Below, piece by piece: positions 7,501 to 10,876 of a stretch of 10,876 bases of DNA (position 1 is the stretch's first letter; every line of letters starts with the position of its first letter). The notes below the pieces were generated by a model. It made no database searches. It had not been told where the DNA came from and worked only from the letters and a program-made list of their open reading frames with translations. The DNA lies in contig DCIX01000020.1 in NCBI GenBank assembly GCA_002317135.1, positions 1 through 10,876 on the forward strand, read 5' to 3'. This stretch comes from Bacteroidales bacterium UBA1715 (GTDB lineage Bacteria; Bacteroidota; Bacteroidia; Bacteroidales; UBA1715). The translations under genes and the position numbers were made by a program.

Positions 7501-10500
7501 TCGAAGTATTCCTCAATACGTCTGTCGTGATGTTTACACCTGACGGATTTGTATAATTACCCAGTTGATACGTTTCGGAACCAATGGTTGCATTCACATT
7601 TTTCACTTCAACATTTTCAGAAATATTGTCAAGCCAAAATGAAACATTTGAGGTATCAGCACCTATATTACTGATTTGGAACGAATAATATGCAGTATCG
7701 CATAAATTAATATATTGTGTTTCAAATGTCGGTTGTGTTACAGGAAGTGAAATTGAGTTTACCTTCACATCTAGATCTCTGTTGTAATATTCCAATGCCA
7801 ACGTGTCAAATGCGGTTTCTTCTATTTCATTACATTCAATTGCCGCCTGCAATAAAGAACGCAACGTATCGTTATTTGCACAATTTTGTACTTCGGCGAT
7901 AAATGTTAAGACTGAAGTTCCTTCGGTAAACGGAAAGTTGAAGAATAAAGATTTACTTTCTGTTTCGTTATTTACTAGAGTTTCTCCAGTTAATGTTTTT
8001 ACGCTTATCAAGCGTAATTGATCTGAGAACCATTTAAAATATAAATTCATATTGTTTCTGTTTCCAGAAAGGGAAACATCCCAAGATACGGTTCTTGTTT
8101 GTGTTGAAGATACATCAGGACGAGAAATGCTAATAATTGGATTGTCAGACAATGTAATATAACGTATCGTTTGTTCTCCTATTTGTATGGGAATGCGTTT
8201 TGAGGATGATTCATAACTTAAAAAACGAGGTTTGAATCGAATAACAAGATTCTTTTGATGTGTGGAAACATCTAATAACAGTGTGTCATCAAAATGTATT
8301 TCATATTTTTCCGTTGTCTCATCCAAATAAAATGGTATATCTATAGAACCAATAGACACTGTTATTTCATTCTGTTTTAAAGACAGCCCATCCTCTCGGA
8401 GAATGGTGATTTTATCCACTTTCATATTTGGATTGTATTCACCGCTATAACCGCTTGACGAACTAATTAGAACAGTGGAGTTACAAATATTAGTAGATGT
8501 AGTTATAGAGGATGTTCTTCTAATTTCCACAATCTCTTGTTTTTTAGTGACAAGACAAGTATTATAGGCTGTTTCTACCCCTGTTTTCTCCATTTGCAGA
8601 TATGCAGAAATGTTGTTTGTCGTATTGCTAGCGTTGAAAACTTTACACCATACGTCAATCCGTATAGAATCCTGCGAAAAGCCAAGATTAGCTGTTGGTA
8701 TTCTAAAATATAAATCGTTTGAATATTGTTTCTTTGTTGGTATGAGTTCTCTTTCTTGGTCTCCCATTTTATAAGTAGCACGAACAAATTCCAAGTGTTG
8801 ATAATCCATAAAAATCGTAGCGGATACCACGTCTGTCGTATTATCAACAATGTTGTACTGCCCACACAATGTTAATTTTACAGTATCATCGTTGCTTACT
8901 ATGTTAGAAGCAGGAGATGTATCTTTTGTCAGTTTAGGAAATAAGTCCAAGTCTTCTTTTGTTGGAATTAGATTGTTTACATCTGAAAGTTTCCAACCAT
9001 AATTTGTCCTAAAAACCGAAAAATCTGTTAATAAAACATCATTGACATCTGTCTTCAACAGAACATTGTTTTCAATTGTTATTTCCTTTCTAATATTACC
9101 TAATGATATTGTTTGACCACAGTCATCATTTTTAATGCCAATGAAAATATTCAAATAATATTCACTGCATGGAGATAGATTTTCATTAAACTGCAATTGT
9201 AATGTTTCAGAGAATTTCCCTTTTGAAAATGTCCCATAATAATCATCAGAACTCCCATTTATAGTTATTCCATCAGATGCACGTGCTAAAAAATAAAAAC
9301 TATAATTATTATCCAGTAGCATAGAATATTCAAATGTTTGTAGATTTAATACATATTCATAAGTGTCTGATTGTAATAGATTTACCACATCCGCTCCAAT
9401 AATTCCACGATTTGTGACAGAAACCCCACCATTTATAGTTGTTGAACTTACAGTTTTTAACATTTCATTATTCAATGAAACATATTCAATTTTTTGATTA
9501 AGTGTATAATATGAGACATTATTCCTAATAACACTTGTCTTTAACATATATTCCACCATTATATTTACGGAATCTCCTGCAGCTAATTCAGAGAAAATGC
9601 CATCATTGTTAATATCCTCTAGTCCTCCTGTCCCATCTATGTTTGTAAACGGGAAGGACACCTTTCCTGAAGTTCCCAATATGTTTATATCTCCAATCTT
9701 TGCAGATATTGGTTCTACATAAGTACTACCAAGGTTGATAGATTTAATATATGCAACTCCATCACCAATATTTTTTACTGTAACTTGTATGACTCCACTT
9801 TTAGTTCCAATACAGAAATCAAGACGATTAAGAACTTTCTGAGTTATTGTTAAGTTTGGAGTTCCAGTTTGTCGAACAATAGAAATTGTTCCTTGTTCTT
9901 TTTTGTCTGAACAATAATTCCCCTGTACATCTGAAAATAGAATTTCGTAGTCTAAAGAATAATTCGAAGTTGAAGGATTCAACTGTAAAGAAATTTTTAC
10001 ATAAAGCGTATCTCCATACTGTAAACCCTCCATCCCCATATTCTGCAATTCTGCATTAGTAAAGTTAAATTCCGACGGATTGCTATAACTATTTCCTGGC
10101 CAAATAGGATTAGACCAGTGAGTGCCATCATTCGAAATATTTGCATACATTTCTTGTGTCAAAGGTTGGGCATTATCTGTAAAATTTATGTTAAATTGAA
10201 TACCTTGTGCAGGAACATCCTGCATTAGATTTACAATTTTTAAAACCAAATCCATTTGATTTTCCTCACTGATAACTTTGCGAGTTTCCCAAAGTTGTAA
10301 TCTTGGATATGATACAGAAAACGATGTTCTATCTAGATTTTCTTCTGTTCTGTTTGAATAGAAAACTTTACCTGAAGCTAGAACATTAACCGAATCGCCG
10401 ACCTCATAGATTGCTTCGCAAGTTGCAGCAACTGAATATGTCAATTCGATAGAAGAATGAGGCTGAATGGCTTCATACGGAACATATTGCTTGGACGTAG

Positions 10501-10789
10501 AAAAATCACCTCCTACTGGTAAGTTATCATTTATCTTAATTATAGGATCAGGACTATGTAGTATCTCTATACCTTGATAATCTGGCAATGTTATTTTCGA
10601 TATGGCTATTACACTATTAGAAGTATTTTCTCCTTTGATGGTAATTGTACCAATACCACCCACATTTAGGTTGTCCACATTCACAGTCCACTGCATACCC
10701 GACGACTGTGAATATACAGCATAACTTGATAAGATGCCTACCATTAGTGCTATTAAGATTCTTTTGACTAATATATACACTGTATTCAT
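4502..10789 (-). CDS. Giant T9SS-secreted multidomain surface protein
   Basis: This encodes a 2095-residue protein with no recognisable enzyme domain. Residues 1-28 are a signal peptide (basic K9-R10, hydrophobic core, likely cut near VYS-Q). Roughly 30-1295 is a long series of beta-sandwich segments resembling DUF11/CARDB-like repeats, for example near 311 (PNLTITQKVL, then VTVKNIGDGVAY) and near 1000-1150. Two Ig-like segments follow (about 1297-1375 and 1376-1450), then a cohesin-like segment (about 1452-1584), then PKD/Ig-like segments (about 1586-1660 and 1660-1731, with YEWNTGEKTSSINVSYSGTY), and further beta-rich sequence to about 2000. Residues about 2026-2095 are a type-A T9SS sorting domain: IYPEPIQYVMNI, then SGNYVIEIKTDKG, ending TIMVVR. 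The protein should cross the outer membrane by T9SS and be cell-attached or released. Adhesion is plausible but inferred. The frame is uninterrupted. It lies 18 bp behind another T9SS cargo gene, so it is probably the distal gene of an operon. Confidence 0.88.
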   Translation of the reverse strand: MNTVYILVKRILIALMVGILSSYAVYSQSSGMQWTVNVDNLNVGGIGTITIKGENTSNSVIAISKITLPDYQGIEILHSPDPIIKINDNLPVGGDFSTSKQYVPYEAIQPHSSIELTYSVAATCEAIYEVGDSVNVLASGKVFYSNRTEENLDRTSFSVSYPRLQLWETRKVISEENQMDLVLKIVNLMQDVPAQGIQFNINFTDNAQPLTQEMYANISNDGTHWSNPIWPGNSYSNPSEFNFTNAELQNMGMEGLQYGDTLYVKISLQLNPSTSNYSLDYEILFSDVQGNYCSDKKEQGTISIVRQTGTPNLTITQKVLNRLDFCIGTKSGVIQVTVKNIGDGVAYIKSINLGSTYVEPISAKIGDINILGTSGKVSFPFTNIDGTGGLEDINNDGIFSELAAGDSVNIMVEYMLKTSVIRNNVSYYTLNQKIEYVSLNNEMLKTVSSTTINGGVSVTNRGIIGADVVNLLQSDTYEYVLNLQTFEYSMLLDNNYSFYFLARASDGITINGSSDDYYGTFSKGKFSETLQLQFNENLSPCSEYYLNIFIGIKNDDCGQTISLGNIRKEITIENNVLLKTDVNDVLLTDFSVFRTNYGWKLSDVNNLIPTKEDLDLFPKLTKDTSPASNIVSNDDTVKLTLCGQYNIVDNTTDVVSATIFMDYQHLEFVRATYKMGDQERELIPTKKQYSNDLYFRIPTANLGFSQDSIRIDVWCKVFNASNTTNNISAYLQMEKTGVETAYNTCLVTKKQEIVEIRRTSSITTSTNICNSTVLISSSSGYSGEYNPNMKVDKITILREDGLSLKQNEITVSIGSIDIPFYLDETTEKYEIHFDDTLLLDVSTHQKNLVIRFKPRFLSYESSSKRIPIQIGEQTIRYITLSDNPIISISRPDVSSTQTRTVSWDVSLSGNRNNMNLYFKWFSDQLRLISVKTLTGETLVNNETESKSLFFNFPFTEGTSVLTFIAEVQNCANNDTLRSLLQAAIECNEIEETAFDTLALEYYNRDLDVKVNSISLPVTQPTFETQYINLCDTAYYSFQISNIGADTSNVSFWLDNISENVEVKNVNATIGSETYQLGNYTNPSGVNITTDVLRNTSTDNIDEAYTVVNVGLSVECDPTRDFIDVTNPVNAHVLRNDICNNPIEEVFHIQPRIKGFENMDSIRFTANVVNFDNQGIGTVTVSLQNRDFQLIDSVDFTAILPEGLEYVENSTTPNYFSSVQRNGQNVVWAFERNKHVEGNENLQFTFQIRNTNRCEQNDFALKMATSLERTLHGSCGSACLVKKTSDTVLLNIQQEQIHLIESITPDKNSVCAGDSFSIIVQENNNGIFTLLAEPADMVSITENTIVTNPLVSGLVTIKASATDGDCQDEVQTTVTINALPQLQPLETKTIEKGVTEQLSASPIGGIWSGTDVESSGLFRSDNSGVHTIYYTVTNGDCSNTDSVQITVFSCDKEIFIEPDSLKVSEQTSIITIPVSISPIEECGYCSELRSMKFNVTFDNTVLDYESVELLQMQGTVDVYDKVENNTVVVQMYSNTKNGFVTQGDELLYLSFIVKRPENTDVSVSKGYYNGENISENFTDDKVHIFFMPKPTIILHDTVLCSGNQIELVPIVDNPSKGELRYDWNVRQTTPSIVVSKPGDYVVSVYDNYGSYDSKHIVVSEAPAIVAELADATICDGSIATILPYIVQGEVASYEWNTGEKTSSINVSYSGTYSVTMTDIYGCTSEISANVTVNENSEIPVFSYNRNNMDSYTATISNGIENNVYMWYGSDGITFESNQSSSVTISVSSYPATICVESQDENGCTSVLWCDTIPLTPPISILGNRVLCKSDIGFEWQRQQYNVESPNPNSEYVWTLSDNTMAEIEPVSNGVIQIRSYAGVQGDVELIVQERQNGVLINEGRETLQIRVQPQYDYFVINGPQEWNSLCPFATDVQYSVTPQGEYFWTVFNDAQITSGQGTDHVTIDFGEMGSSIEVRRQNGEGCVSFNPITTWVGTGATDCGSLKSFTIEEDVDTEIKLLTDGEDLRVIIYPEPIQYVMNIKANAEIEMVSFYTATGSEVLRVYNKTQIDVSSLTSGNYVIEIKTDKGVATQTIMVVR

Positions 10790-10807
10790 TATTACTATAT
10801 TCTTAAC

Positions 10808-10876
10808 TTATTTAATTATTACCTTCTGTGTTTCCTTACCATTTACCAGCATATACACTCCCGATTGCAATTCTAC
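10808..10876 (-). CDS. 3' end of another T9SS cargo gene (partial)
   Basis: Only the last 22 codons and the stop are in the window. Read on the minus strand they give VELQSGVYMLVNG followed by KETQKVIIK and a TAA stop at 10808-10810. The pattern L-x-x-G-x-Y-x-x-x-x-x-x-G-x-x-x-x-x-K-x-x-x-K is the end of a type-A T9SS C-terminal sorting domain, closely parallel to the end of the giant downstream protein (LTSGNYVIEIKTDKGVATQT, then IMVVR). So the upstream gene also encodes a secreted protein. Its function cannot be read from this fragment. The 18-bp gap to the next start codon implies co-transcription. Confidence 0.75.
   Translation of the reverse strand, partial: VELQSGVYMLVNGKETQKVIIK

Noticed and set aside
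1..10876. CRISPR array, tRNA or rRNA, transposase or phage genes
   Set aside because: No regularly spaced direct repeats, no cloverleaf or rRNA-like stretch and no recombinase or phage-type protein could be found on either strand.

Overview
The window looks like chromosomal DNA from a member of the Bacteroidetes, most likely the Bacteroidales. The evidence is its AT-rich composition, the lack of clear Shine-Dalgarno sites before the genes, a TAnnTTTG-type promoter box, and two secreted proteins ending in type IX secretion (T9SS) C-terminal sorting domains. T9SS is confined to the Bacteroidetes and close relatives. The genus cannot be fixed from sequence alone.

Layout. Positions 1-225 hold no gene. 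They contain an inverted pair of short palindromes (the right one doubles as a likely terminator), a promoter candidate and a perfect 12-bp inverted repeat in the leader of the first gene. Three plus-strand genes follow: a secreted type-B carboxylesterase (226-1761), a Fur-family metal-responsive regulator (1800-2216) and a zinc/cadmium-type P1B ATPase with a His/Cys-rich N-terminal tail (2290-4308). A convergent intergenic region (4309-4501) carries two strong palindromes. The rest of the window is minus strand: a very large secreted surface protein of 2095 residues (4502-10789), and only 18 bp upstream of it the last 22 codons of another T9SS cargo gene (10808-10876), whose body lies beyond the window.

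How the genes fit together. The regulator and the ATPase form a plausible zinc-homeostasis pair: a Fur-family sensor with an imperfect operator-like palindrome in the gap before the exporter gene. Related palindromes (AGACG...CGTCT core) lie just before the regulator and just after the ATPase, so the pair reads as a bracketed unit. The esterase has no obvious functional tie to the metal genes. On the opposite strand, the two T9SS cargo genes are almost certainly co-transcribed and probably encode cell-surface or secreted proteins made together.

Nothing here is a clear new defence or mobile system. The items most worth a second look are the giant multidomain T9SS protein, the pairing of a Fur-family regulator with an efflux pump, and the several perfect or near-perfect palindromes between genes.
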